Part shown: positions 45,447-54,364 of the stretch, piece by piece
Numbering within the stretch: the first letter of the stretch is position 1
How the letters are laid out: each line of letters opens with the position of its first letter
DNA from: Methylorubrum suomiense
Lineage (GTDB): Bacteria > Pseudomonadota > Alphaproteobacteria > Rhizobiales > Beijerinckiaceae
DNA length: 64,000 nucleotides
NCBI RefSeq assembly: GCF_022179765.1
Contig: NZ_BPRE01000021.1
Coordinates: 16,325-80,324 of the forward strand
Direction: 5' to 3'
Notes under the pieces: model-generated
Seen by the model: only the letters and a program-made list of their open reading frames with translations
Databases searched by the model: none
Told to the model about the DNA's origin: nothing
Made by a program: the position numbers and the translations under genes

Positions 45447-45785
45447 CAAATCCTTGCCGATCGCGACGCTCAGCCTGCCTCGCATAGCCTGTGAAGCACG
45501 TGAATCCTGCGCGACGGTCGGGGATCGCGGCACGGCCGATTTGGTTCCGAGGGATTCCGCCGGTCGGCGATGAACACCCTGCTGACAGGAGCGGTGGCGA
45601 AAACATCTCAAGCCGTGCCTGAAAGCCGTTCCGGCCCTTCGGTTTGAAGTGGTCGGAGTAACGGAATTCGAATTCACGACCCCTGCCCAAGCCGCCAGCC
45701 ATTGCGGTGTGGGGGCGGACAGAGCAGCGCGGAGCAGCCGGTGCGAAGTTTTGCGGTGGGCCGGATAACGCTCCGTTGGTTTGGC

Positions 45786-46001
45786 CTATCCCCCGCACGC
45801 CGACCCCGCGCCAGCCCAGTCCAGTGCCGGTTGATCGACCTGCAGGCCGCCGTACTCCTTGCGCCAGCGATAGTAGCTTTGCTCGGAGATCTCGGCCTCT
45901 TTGCAGGCCAGCGTCAAACTCTTGCCCTGGGCCGTCTGCACCTCGATCTGGCGCAGCTTCAGCACGACCTGCTCCGCACCCGTCTTCTGACCTCGCTCCA
46001 T
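45786..46001 (-). pseudogene. truncated IS3-family transposase OrfA
   Basis: The 71-residue frame contains AEQVVLKLRQIEVQTAQGKS, LACKEAEISEQSYYRWRKEY and GGLQVDQ, which is the N-terminal helix-turn-helix part of IS3-group OrfA. Intact OrfA goes on for about 15-20 residues (a leucine zipper part); here the frame changes to unrelated sequence (PALDWAGAGSACGG) and stops. No OrfB is present. CAGGTCA at 46061-46067 may be a relic of the element's terminal repeat. The element is dead and marks a recombination point. Confidence 0.8.
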
Positions 46002-46162
46002 GCCCAGCTCCTTCGGTCCTGGCTGATCCTCTTAATCAGTCTGGTCCAAAGCCAGCCGGTCAGGTCAAAGGTACGCTATCCGCGCCCCGGCAACTGTGAA
46101 CCGCTCGAGTGCAAACTGCCATGTTCGGCCGTTCCAGGCCGATGAGTCGCTGACAAGCAGAC

Positions 46163-47326
46163 TTGCGAGAGGTCATAGGCGGGTGGAAAGTAGCGGTTCA
46201 GCGCCTACCGGCTCCGGGCGCCGCCTCGCGCCACGACCTCCTCAACCTGATGCTGGAAGGACGCGACCCGGAGACCGGCGAGGGGCTGTCGGACGAGAAC
46301 ATCCGCTACCAGATGGTGACCTTCCTGATCGCGGGTCACGAGACCACGAGCGGGCTCCTGTCCTTCGCCCTGTACCTGCTGCTGAAGAACCCCAAGGTCC
46401 TGGAGAAGGCGCGCGGCATCGTGGATGAGGTGCTCGGCGGCGAGCGTCCGCAGGTCGAGGACCTGTCGAAGCTGCGCTACGTGGAGCAGATCCTGCAGGA
46501 GTCCCTGCGGCTGTGGCCGACCGCCCCCGCCTTCGCGCTCGCCCCGAAGGAGCCGACCACCCTGGCGGGCCGCTATCCGGTCACGCCGGAGGACGCCCTG
46601 TTCGTCCTCACGCCGATGCTGCACCGCGACCCGGCAGTCTGGGACGAACCCGAGGCGTTCCGGCCCGAGCGCTTCGCCCCGGAGACCGCACAGACGCTGC
46701 CCCCGAACGCCTGGAAGCCCTTCGGCAACGGCATGCGCTCCTGCATCGGGCGCGGCTTCGCCCTCCAGGAAGCGCAGCTCGTGCTCTCCATGATCCTGCA
46801 GCGCTTCGACCTGACCATGGCCGATCCGGGCTACAAGCTGGAGGTCGCCGAGACCCTCACGCTGAACCTGGACGATCTCGTCGCGGGCATGAACGCGCTC
46901 GTCGACAACGACCGCCTCTCCCTCGATGGCATCCGTGCCGAGATTGTGGCCCGGGATCGAGAGATGGCGAACCCATTCTGCAAGGACGCGCAGGTGATGG
47001 GCATCCACAACGCCCGCAAGTCGCTCGGCGATAAGCTCGTTCGCACCGCCAAGTCCCATGAGCTCCTCGACCCAGCTCACGGACCGCTGATCGCGGTGCG
47101 TCTGAACATCCTGACTCGGAAGACGCTGGGCGGGTTCGAAACTGACCTCGACGGGCGGGTGTTCGGGCAAAATGGCGCGATCATGCCTGGCCTATACGCG
47201 GCGGGCGAGGCATCGGGATTCGGCGGCGGGGGCGTGCACGGGTACCGGTCGTTGGAAGGCACATTCCTGGGCGGTTGCCTATTCAGCGGCCGCCAGGCCG
47301 GACGTGCCGCGGCCCGCGCGGCTTAA
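46163..47326 (+). pseudogene. chimera of P450 (CYP102-like) 3' heme-domain part and FAD-binding dehydrogenase C-terminus
   Basis: The 387-residue open frame joins two unrelated fragments. Residues about 20-240 match the second half of a CYP102/BM3-type P450: DPETGEGLSDENIRYQMVTF, I-helix AGHETTSG, ESLRLWPTAP, and the heme loop FGNGMRSCIGRGFALQEAQL. The first about 235 residues of the heme domain and the whole reductase are missing. Residues about 245-387 match the C-terminus of a KSTD-like FAD dehydrogenase (AEIVARDREM, NPFCKDAQVM, HNARKSLGDKL, AGEASGFGGGGVHGYRSLEG, GGCLFSG). The joint is near 46870-46890, in frame. It sits next to an IS3 remnant. Probably non-functional, although both halves read without stops. 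Confidence 0.8.
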
Positions 47327-48204
47327 TGGACAAGCGACGTCAGCGACTGCCAGCCTTCGGTACCGAGCATTGAGCGTGAAGCAGATCCGCACTGTCCCTC
47401 TGGATGCTGGGTGACCGGTCGTCCCAGTACGCGCGGGTCGCTTGCACGCCGAGCAGACGCTGAATTTTCGACGTTTCCTCCTCGACGGAAATTCAGCCAG
47501 CAGGCCGCGTGGGCCATACCCCGATCACCACGCGGCCTGCGCCTTTCGCGGACACTGGCTCATACCTCTCGAGGGGCCAGCTTCGTCGATAGATTAGTGT
47601 CCACCAAAACGGAGGTGCTTCATACGACTGCTTTTAAGCATCTGTTGAAGCTTTCGTAACGGTAGAGTCGAGTTGGACGCGGAGCGTCCGCTTCTGTGCG
47701 AAGGGCTAGGGACCGCTCCCCACCCGTTGCGGACCTTTGGCTGTCGCGACTTCGCTGTCCCCTAGAATTTTATAGTTACCCCGGCAGCCGATCGAGTTAC
47801 GCTGCAAACTTCAAAGGTGGTGGATGCACGAAAAGGGCAATTTTCATGCATCCGGTTTCAAGAGCCACGGGTGCAGCGTGAGCCACAGTTTCATGGCGGC
47901 TTTGCCCTATGCTTTCGTGGAGCCGCATCGCGCCATAAGCGGTCTTCGAATGGGGCCGCTGAAATGGCCGCTTGGCTTCCGAAAGTTGCCGTTGGCATGG
48001 AATGGCAGGTCCAGGCGGTTACAACATCTCGACGTCAAATTGCCTTAAGGAGCGGGCCGAGCCTGCCCGGCTAGGTGAGAAATCGCGCGACGCTGGTGGC
48101 CCTGCGGGTCGAGCCACTTGTGTCCCAAATGCCACAAAAGATGTAACACTGTTTCATTGTGCATTGCGGTGCATTGACCGGGCCAGCCTCATCAGCGAGG
48201 TTCG
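47327..48204. other. non-coding accessory region with a dispersed repeat
   Basis: No convincing gene in about 880 bp; short open frames here lack homology-like patterns. The region contains the left copy of the about 220-bp repeat (47722-47942) and leads into the riboswitch leader. Confidence 0.5.
47722..47942 (+). repeat. left copy of about 220-bp imperfect direct repeat
   Basis: Begins at ACCCGTTGCGGAC and contains CGAAAAGGGC (47829), TTTTCATGCATCC, AGCCACGGGTGCAGCGT and GCGGCTTTGCCC. The same landmarks appear in the same order and spacing (offset within 1 bp) at 55632-55851. The last about 110 bp are well kept between copies; the middle is diverged. The pair flanks the cobalamin-riboswitch operon. 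Confidence 0.8.
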
Positions 48205-48390
48205 ACTTGCCAAGGTTCCCGCGGATTTCGGTCCGTGGGCGAAGAGGGAATTCGGTGGGCTCTCTAGAGCGAGACCGAAGCTGCCCCCGCAACTGTGAGC
48301 GGCGAGCCCCTGCCGTCCGGGTCACTGGTGCCACGCACCGGGAAGGCCAGGCCGGGGCACCGACCCGCGAGCCAGGAGACCTGCCTTGGG
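48205..48390 (+). ncRNA. cobalamin (B12) riboswitch
   Basis: Conserved landmarks occur in order: GGTTCCCG near 48214, GAAGAGGGAATTCGGTG (48241 on), GAAGCTGCCCCCGCAACTGT with its GC-rich core (48277-48296), GGGAAGGCC (48340s), and the terminal GACCCGCGAGCCAGGAGACC TGCC box (48363-48385). This matches the aptamer of adenosylcobalamin-type riboswitches. It lies about 110 bp before the TonB-receptor gene, which it most likely represses when B12 is plentiful. Exact ends are approximate. Confidence 0.95.
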
Positions 48391-48496
48391 CAACGAAACG
48401 TCTCTCGGGCGGGGTGCCCCGGCGGAGCGCAGGAGTGGGCCCGGCTGAACATGCCGGTTCCCGCGAGGGCACCCGCACGGCCGCCGCTCGACAACC

Positions 48497-50728
48497 TTGA
48501 GCGCCTCGGTGACCGTTCGTTCGAACCCGCCTGTCCCGAACTCCGCGGCTTCCGCCGGACGCCGCCGCGTTCCACGCCTCGCCCTGGCCGCGATCCTCTC
48601 GGCAGGCGCACCAGGCTTCGAGGCCCGCGCGCAGGAGAGCACGACGCTCGACGAGATCTCGGTCGCCGGAGAGGGCTCGGGTCGAGCAGCCGGCAACGCT
48701 CCCCCGTCGGGACGGACGACGGTCCCCGGCGCAATCGGCCTGATCGGACCGACGCCGGGCTACCGGGCCGACCGGGCGGTCAGCTCGACCAAGACCGACA
48801 CGCCCCAGCGCGACGTGCCCCAGATCGTCACAGTGGCCCCGCGCGAGGTCATCACCGATCTGGCCGCCACCCGCGTCGATCGCGTCTTCAACTACACGCC
48901 GGGCGTCGCCCAGCAGAACAATTTCGGCGGGCTGTCGATCTTCAGCTACGCGATCCGCGGCACCACCACCTCGGAGATCTACAAGAACGGCTTCCCGCTC
49001 AACCGCGGCACGCCGCCCCCGCCCGACGCCCAGAACGTCGAGCGCATCGAGGTGCTCAAAGGGCCCGGCGGCGGATTGTTCGGGCGCAGCGATCCGGGTG
49101 GGCTCGTCAACATCATCACCAAGCAGCCTACCGCGGAGCGCTTCGTCGAGATGGGCGGGCTGTGGGGCTCGTTCGAGCAGTTCCGCGGCACCGTCGATTC
49201 CGGCGGCGCGCTCAACGAGGACGGCACTCTCCTCTACCGCTTCAACCTCGCGGCGGGCCGTCAGAACAGCTTCCGCGATTTCGTGGACAGCGACCGGCTG
49301 CTCGTCGCGCCGGTGATCTCCTGGCAGGTCACGCCCGACACCAGGATCACCGTCGAGACCGAGTTCCTGCGCAACCGCATCGTGTTTGATCGTGGCGTGA
49401 TCGCAGTCAACGGACGGCTCGGCGTCATCCCGATCTCACGCTTCCTCGGCGAACCGGGACAGAGCACGTACCAGACCAACAACTCGATGCAGGTACGGGT
49501 CGACCACCGCTTCGATGCCGACTGGCAGATGCGGCTTGCCACCTACTTTAACACCGGCACGCTGGAGGGTGAGTCCGCCGAAATCCGTGCAATTGCCGCC
49601 GACAATCGCACCGTCTCGCGCGACCGCAACGTACGCGACTACCGCTGGGACGTGGCGATCGGGCAGGCGGAACTCGTCGGTCGCTTCGACACGGCGGGCA
49701 TCGGCCATACCCTGCTCCTCGGCTTCGAGCGCGAGAGCACCGACAGCCGGACGGTCTACAACCGATCGACCATCGCGAGGAATCCTTTTGCCATCGACAT
49801 CTACGATCCACGCTACGGTCAGCCGCTCCCGCCGATCGATCGCTTCCGCAACAACATCGAGCGGATCACCAATACCGCCTTGTATGCGCAGGATCAGATC
49901 GCGCTGAGCCCGGAATGGAAGGCGCTGGTCGGCGCGCGCTTCGACTTCTTCGAGCAATCGTTCCGCGAGCGCATCCCCCGCTCCCAGGTGGACCAAAACT
50001 ACTTCGCAGCCACGCCGCGCGCCGGTCTCGTCTACCAGCCGATCCCCGAACTCGCCCTCTACGCCAATGTCGGTACCAGCTTCCGACCGAATATCGGCCC
50101 GGACGCGGCCGCCTCGTCGCGCTCCGGCCCCTTCGCTCCGGAGACCGGCATCGGCTATGATGTCGGCGCGAAGATCGACCTGTTCGGCGGTGCCCTCGGC
50201 CTGACGGCGGCAGCTTTCCGGGTCGACCGGCGCAACGTGCTGACGCCCGACCCCAACAACACGGCCTTTTCACTGGCAGCGGGCGGCGTCCGCAGCCAGG
50301 GCTTCGAGTTGACTGCTGCGGGCCAGATCACGCCGGAGATCAAGCTGCTGGCAGGCTACGTCTTCGCTGACGCGGTGGTGACCGAGGACAACGTCCTGCC
50401 GGTGGGCTCGCCGCTCATCAACGTGCCGCGCCACTCGGGCAGCCTGCTCGCGGTCCACGAGGTGCAGGCCGGGCCGTGGAAGGGGTTCGGGATCGGCGGC
50501 GGCGTGCGCGGCGTCGGCGAGCGGGCAGCGGACTCCGCCAACACGTTCAGCCTGCCGGCCTATATCGCGGTCGATGCCTTGGCCTATTACCGCTACGAGA
50601 ACTTCCGCTTCAGCCTGAACGTCGAGAACGTCTTCGACAGCGAGTATTACGAGAGCTCGCTCAACCGCTTCCGGATCTATCCGGGCGCGCCGCGTCGCTT
50701 CACCGGCACGATGACGGTGCGGTTCTGA
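48497..50728 (+). CDS. TonB-dependent outer membrane receptor under B12-riboswitch control
   Basis: Predicted 743 residues from TTG (48497); GTG at 48509 is an alternative and no ATG fits. A signal peptide follows a basic stretch (RRRVPRLALAAILSAGAPGF, cleavage near ARA-Q), then a TonB-box-like segment STTLDEISVAGEG. The plug has YAIRGTTTSEIYKNGFPLN and RIEVLKGPGGGLFGRSDPGG. The barrel ends in FTGTMTVRF with a C-terminal Phe. By sequence it is of the siderophore-receptor type (FhuA/FcuA-like), yet the cobalamin riboswitch upstream suggests uptake of cobalamin, a corrinoid or a cobalt chelate. First gene of a tight five-gene operon. Confidence 0.92.
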   Translation: MSASVTVRSNPPVPNSAASAGRRRVPRLALAAILSAGAPGFEARAQESTTLDEISVAGEGSGRAAGNAPPSGRTTVPGAIGLIGPTPGYRADRAVSSTKTDTPQRDVPQIVTVAPREVITDLAATRVDRVFNYTPGVAQQNNFGGLSIFSYAIRGTTTSEIYKNGFPLNRGTPPPPDAQNVERIEVLKGPGGGLFGRSDPGGLVNIITKQPTAERFVEMGGLWGSFEQFRGTVDSGGALNEDGTLLYRFNLAAGRQNSFRDFVDSDRLLVAPVISWQVTPDTRITVETEFLRNRIVFDRGVIAVNGRLGVIPISRFLGEPGQSTYQTNNSMQVRVDHRFDADWQMRLATYFNTGTLEGESAEIRAIAADNRTVSRDRNVRDYRWDVAIGQAELVGRFDTAGIGHTLLLGFERESTDSRTVYNRSTIARNPFAIDIYDPRYGQPLPPIDRFRNNIERITNTALYAQDQIALSPEWKALVGARFDFFEQSFRERIPRSQVDQNYFAATPRAGLVYQPIPELALYANVGTSFRPNIGPDAAASSRSGPFAPETGIGYDVGAKIDLFGGALGLTAAAFRVDRRNVLTPDPNNTAFSLAAGGVRSQGFELTAAGQITPEIKLLAGYVFADAVVTEDNVLPVGSPLINVPRHSGSLLAVHEVQAGPWKGFGIGGGVRGVGERAADSANTFSLPAYIAVDALAYYRYENFRFSLNVENVFDSEYYESSLNRFRIYPGAPRRFTGTMTVRF

Positions 50729-51471
50729 TGGGCGCGTCCGTTCCTCCCGCCGACGCGCCAGTTCTGGCGATCGGCGGCGCGGTCAAGCGCTTCGGGAGCC
50801 GGACGGCACTGAGTGGCCTCGACCTGCGCCTTGGCGACGGCGAGGTCTTCGCACTGCTCGGCCCGAACGGGGCGGGCAAGACCACGACGATCAACCTGAT
50901 CCTCGGCTTCCTCAAGGCGGATGCCGGCACGGTCCGGGTCTGCGGGATAGATGCCGGAGCGGATCCCGTCGGCGCGCGGCGGCACGTGGCCTACATTCCC
51001 GAGCAGGTCGCTCTCTATCCCGGCCTCTCGGGCGTGGAGAACCTGCGCTACTTCACGACGCTCGCCGGCCTCGATCTGTCGAGGAACGAGGCACACGCCC
51101 TGCTCGCCGAAGCTGGGCTCACCCTGGAGGCCCATAGGCGGAAGGCCGGCGCCTACTCGAAGGGCATGCGCCAGAAGGTCGGCATTGCGGTGGCGCTGGC
51201 GCGCCGGGCGCGGCTGCTGCTCCTCGACGAGCCGACCTCCGGACTCGACCCCAGCGCCGCCGCGGACTTCTCCGCCACCATCCGCGCGGCGGCCGGGCGG
51301 GGCACCGCAGTCCTGATGGCGACCCACGACCTCTACCGGGTGCACGAGATGGCCGGCCGCGTCGGCGTGCTGAGCGGCGGGCGGATCGTCGAGGAGATCG
51401 ATCCCAAGACCCTCGACCATGTCGCTCTGGAGCGCCTCTACATCGACCGGCTCCCGGAGAGCACGGCATGA
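50728..51471 (+). CDS. ABC transporter ATP-binding protein (ABC-2 type)
   Basis: Predicted 247 residues; the ATG shares one base with the TonB-receptor stop (TGATG). Walker A LLGPNGAGKTTTINLILG, Q-loop YIPEQVALYPGLSG, signature YSKGMRQKVGIAVALAR, Walker B LLLLDEPTSGLDP and H-loop MATHD are all intact. It resembles the NosF/CcmA-like group that works with ABC-2 permeases. It partners the two permeases that follow in the operon. Confidence 0.93.
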   Translation: MGASVPPADAPVLAIGGAVKRFGSRTALSGLDLRLGDGEVFALLGPNGAGKTTTINLILGFLKADAGTVRVCGIDAGADPVGARRHVAYIPEQVALYPGLSGVENLRYFTTLAGLDLSRNEAHALLAEAGLTLEAHRRKAGAYSKGMRQKVGIAVALARRARLLLLDEPTSGLDPSAAADFSATIRAAAGRGTAVLMATHDLYRVHEMAGRVGVLSGGRIVEEIDPKTLDHVALERLYIDRLPESTA

Positions 51472-52880
51472 AGAGGATCGGTGCGGAACTCGCTTTGTTC
51501 CTGCACGACGTGCGGCTTCGCTGGATCGGCGCGGTGCTGGTCCTGCTGCTCGCCGTCGCCGGGCTCGGCGCGTGGCGCGACGCCGTGCGCTACGGAGCCG
51601 AGGTCGACGCCGTCACCGCCGCCGAGCGCGCGCGCTGGCTCGGGCAAGATGCCAAGAACCCGCATTCGGCCGACCATTTCGGCATCTGGGTGTTCAAGCC
51701 CTCGTCGCCGCTCGCCGTACTCGACCCCGGCAGCGAGCCCTATACCGGCCGGATGGTGCGGGTGGAGGCCCACGTCTTCAACGACGCGGTCTACCGCGCC
51801 GTTCAGGATGCAGGCCCGCTCGCCCGCGCCGGCCTCGGCAGCGTCGCCGACATCGTCGGACTCGTGGTGCCGCTCGCCGCGATCCTGCTCGGCTTCTCTG
51901 CCTTCGCGGCCGACCGGGAGCGCGGCACGCTGCGTCTCGCCCTCGGCAACGGCATCGCGCCGGGCCGTCTCTTCGCCGACCGGTTCGCGGCGCTGACGGC
52001 TGCTCTCGTCCTCGTTATCGGCCTGCCGCTCCTGGGGATCGGTACGCTCGTCGCCCTCGGCCGGGACGCCGCGGGCTGGCAGGACACCGCGGGCTGGCAA
52101 GCTTGGCCGCGCCTGTTGGCCTGGATCGCGGCGCAACTCGCCTACGCCGCTCTGTTCCTGCTCGTCGCGATGCTGGTCTCCCTCAGGGCCCGCACGGCCC
52201 GCCATGCGTTGGCCGCCGCGCTCGCGATCTGGGTCGGCCTCTGCATCGTCGCGCCCCGCCTCGCCACCGCCGCGGTCGAGACCCTCGTGCCGGCCGTGTC
52301 CTACCGCGAGGTCCGCGCCCGCATCGACGCAGAGATGCGCCCGCACCGGACGGCGGAGGCCAACGACGACCGCAGCCGAGAGATCCTGGCCCGCTACGGC
52401 GTGAGCCAGCCCCAGGAACTGCCCATCGACCTGCGCGGCTTGATGATGGTCGAGAACGACGACCACCACTTCGCCCTCTACGACCGCGAGTTCGGCGCCT
52501 TCTTCGACGGGATCGCGGGCCGGGAGCGGGTCTTCGCCTGGGCCGGCCTCCTCTCCCCGCGCATCGCTCTGCAAGCCCTGTCGCAGACGCTCGCCGGTAC
52601 CGACTTCGCCGAGCACGCCCACTTCGTCTGGACGGCGGAGGCCTATCGCCGCTCGATCTCGGAGCGGATGAACACCGAGATCCGCGACCGCCCCCAGCAC
52701 GGCGGCACGACCCTTGTCGCCGGACCCGAACTGTGGGGGGAAATCCCGCCCTTCGCCCATACGCCGCTGCCGTTGACCCGCGCGCTGGCGGACGCCGCCG
52801 TCCCGGCCCTCGTGCTCGCCCTCTGGCTCGCCGGGCTCGTCGGCCTGTGCGTCCCCCTGGTCCGAAGGCTGAAGCCGTGA
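51468..52880 (+). CDS. ABC-2-type permease, DUF3526 family (first)
   Basis: Predicted 470 residues with ATGA overlap to the ATPase gene. One N-terminal helix (WIGAVLVLLLAVAGLGAW) is followed by a large periplasmic part, then several helices (VADIVGLVVPLAAILLGFSA, LVLVIGLPLLGIGTLVALG, and a last one near the C-terminus). A second large soluble loop (about 275-430) contains FALYDREFGAFFDGI. The pattern of helix, extracellular loop, helices, loop and helix is that of DUF3526 ABC permeases. Confidence 0.85.
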   Translation: MKRIGAELALFLHDVRLRWIGAVLVLLLAVAGLGAWRDAVRYGAEVDAVTAAERARWLGQDAKNPHSADHFGIWVFKPSSPLAVLDPGSEPYTGRMVRVEAHVFNDAVYRAVQDAGPLARAGLGSVADIVGLVVPLAAILLGFSAFAADRERGTLRLALGNGIAPGRLFADRFAALTAALVLVIGLPLLGIGTLVALGRDAAGWQDTAGWQAWPRLLAWIAAQLAYAALFLLVAMLVSLRARTARHALAAALAIWVGLCIVAPRLATAAVETLVPAVSYREVRARIDAEMRPHRTAEANDDRSREILARYGVSQPQELPIDLRGLMMVENDDHHFALYDREFGAFFDGIAGRERVFAWAGLLSPRIALQALSQTLAGTDFAEHAHFVWTAEAYRRSISERMNTEIRDRPQHGGTTLVAGPELWGEIPPFAHTPLPLTRALADAAVPALVLALWLAGLVGLCVPLVRRLKP

Positions 52881-54364
52881 GCGCCGCCCGCTTCCCCCGG
52901 CTGCTCGCGGCCGAACTGCGCCTGATCCTGCGCGAGCGCCTCACCTGGGCGATCCTGGTCGCCCTCGTCGCATCGCTCTGCTTCGCCGCATGGACCGGCG
53001 CCGATCGTGTCGCCGCCGCACGCACGGCCCTGGCGGCAGCCGTCGCCGACAGCGAACGCGCCGTCCGCGATGCCAAGGCGGCGCATCTGCGCTACGGCCG
53101 GCCGGCGGCGATCAAGGTCAACTACTGGCAGGATCCGACCGACGCCTTCGGCTATCGGACCTACTTCATGGCGGCCTACGCGGTGAAGCCGCCGACGCCG
53201 CTGGCCATCCTCGCCGCCGGCCAGTCCGACGTGCAGCCGGCGGTGACGAAGGTCGATTTCGGCTTCAGCACGGTCTTCGACGATACCGCCACCGAGATCG
53301 GCTCCGCCGCCGCCCTGCGGCTCGGCCCGTTCGACCTCGCCTTCGTCCTGATCGTCCTCGTTCCGCTCGCGATCATCGCGCTCGCCGGCACGCGGCTCTC
53401 TTCCGAGCACGACAGCGGCATCCTGCGGATGATCGCGGCGCAGCCCACGGGTCCGCGCCGCGTGGCCGGCGCCAAGTTCGCCGCCGCCGCCCTCGTCGCC
53501 GTCACTGCAACGCTCGGCGGGACTTCGCTCGCCCTCGTGCTCTCGGGCGGCCTCGGCGACTTCGCCGGTTGGTCGTGGACGGCGGCGCTGCTTGCGGCGG
53601 CGCTTGCGGCCTACGTCGTCTTCTGGGTCGCGGCCTGCGCGCTGGCGGCGAGCCTGTGGCGCGGGGCGGTGGGCGCGCTGGCCGGCCTCGTGCTGGCCTG
53701 GGCCTGCCTTACGGTCGCCCTGCCCACCGCGCTCGGCCTCGCGGTTGATGTCTTGTCGCCGATCCCGTCGCGGATCGCCGCAATCGACGCGAGCCGTCAG
53801 GCGCAGGCGCGCTTCTACGCCGGGGACGAGGCCCGGAGGGTCACGGCCGCGTGGCTCTCCACGAAGCTCCCGGAGGACGTGCGCCGGCCCGAACTCGCCG
53901 ACGTGCCCGAACTGAAGCGCCTCGCCCGCGACGCCCATTACGACCAGGCCCTGGCCGACCATCACCGGGCGGCGCGCGCGCAGGCGCTGGCGGCCTCGGC
54001 CTGGAGCCGGCGGCTCGCCCTGATCTCGCCCGCCACCGCCCTCACGCTCGCGCTGGAGACCGCCTCTGGCACCGATGCCGGGCGGCATGCGGTCTTCCTC
54101 ACCGAGGCCGTCGCCTACCGGCGAAGTCTGCGCGCCTTCTTCGAGCCGCGCATCCTCGCTCAAGCCGTCACCCCAGCGCCCGTCTGCGCGGGTTGCCCGG
54201 CGCGCCTCGACTTTGACGCCTATGACGCCGTACCGGCCTTCGCGCCCGCCGACGCACGCGCGGCCGCCGATCGTCAGGCGTTTCTGACCCTGGCCTGCCT
54301 CGGAGCGGCGGCCCTCCTCCTCACGGCGCTCGCAGCGCGGCGTCTGAAGCAATGGCCGGCATGA
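52877..54364 (+). CDS. ABC-2-type permease, DUF3526 family (second)
   Basis: Predicted 495 residues, GTG start in the GTGA overlap. The architecture is the same as that of the preceding gene: an N-terminal helix (LTWAILVALVASLCFAAW), a periplasmic loop (YWQDPTDAFGYRTYFMAAYA), five central helices and a C-terminal one (LTLACLGAAALLLTALAA). It has a CAGCPARLDF pair of Cys in the last loop. The two DUF3526 proteins probably form the membrane heterodimer served by the ATPase at 50728. Confidence 0.85.
   Translation: MSAARFPRLLAAELRLILRERLTWAILVALVASLCFAAWTGADRVAAARTALAAAVADSERAVRDAKAAHLRYGRPAAIKVNYWQDPTDAFGYRTYFMAAYAVKPPTPLAILAAGQSDVQPAVTKVDFGFSTVFDDTATEIGSAAALRLGPFDLAFVLIVLVPLAIIALAGTRLSSEHDSGILRMIAAQPTGPRRVAGAKFAAAALVAVTATLGGTSLALVLSGGLGDFAGWSWTAALLAAALAAYVVFWVAACALAASLWRGAVGALAGLVLAWACLTVALPTALGLAVDVLSPIPSRIAAIDASRQAQARFYAGDEARRVTAAWLSTKLPEDVRRPELADVPELKRLARDAHYDQALADHHRAARAQALAASAWSRRLALISPATALTLALETASGTDAGRHAVFLTEAVAYRRSLRAFFEPRILAQAVTPAPVCAGCPARLDFDAYDAVPAFAPADARAAADRQAFLTLACLGAAALLLTALAARRLKQWPA

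Noticed and set aside
47824..48048. 74-codon plus-strand frame after the P450 chimera
   Set aside because: It lies mostly inside the dispersed repeat, and the matching copy at 55738 has stops in that frame, so it is not kept as a protein.
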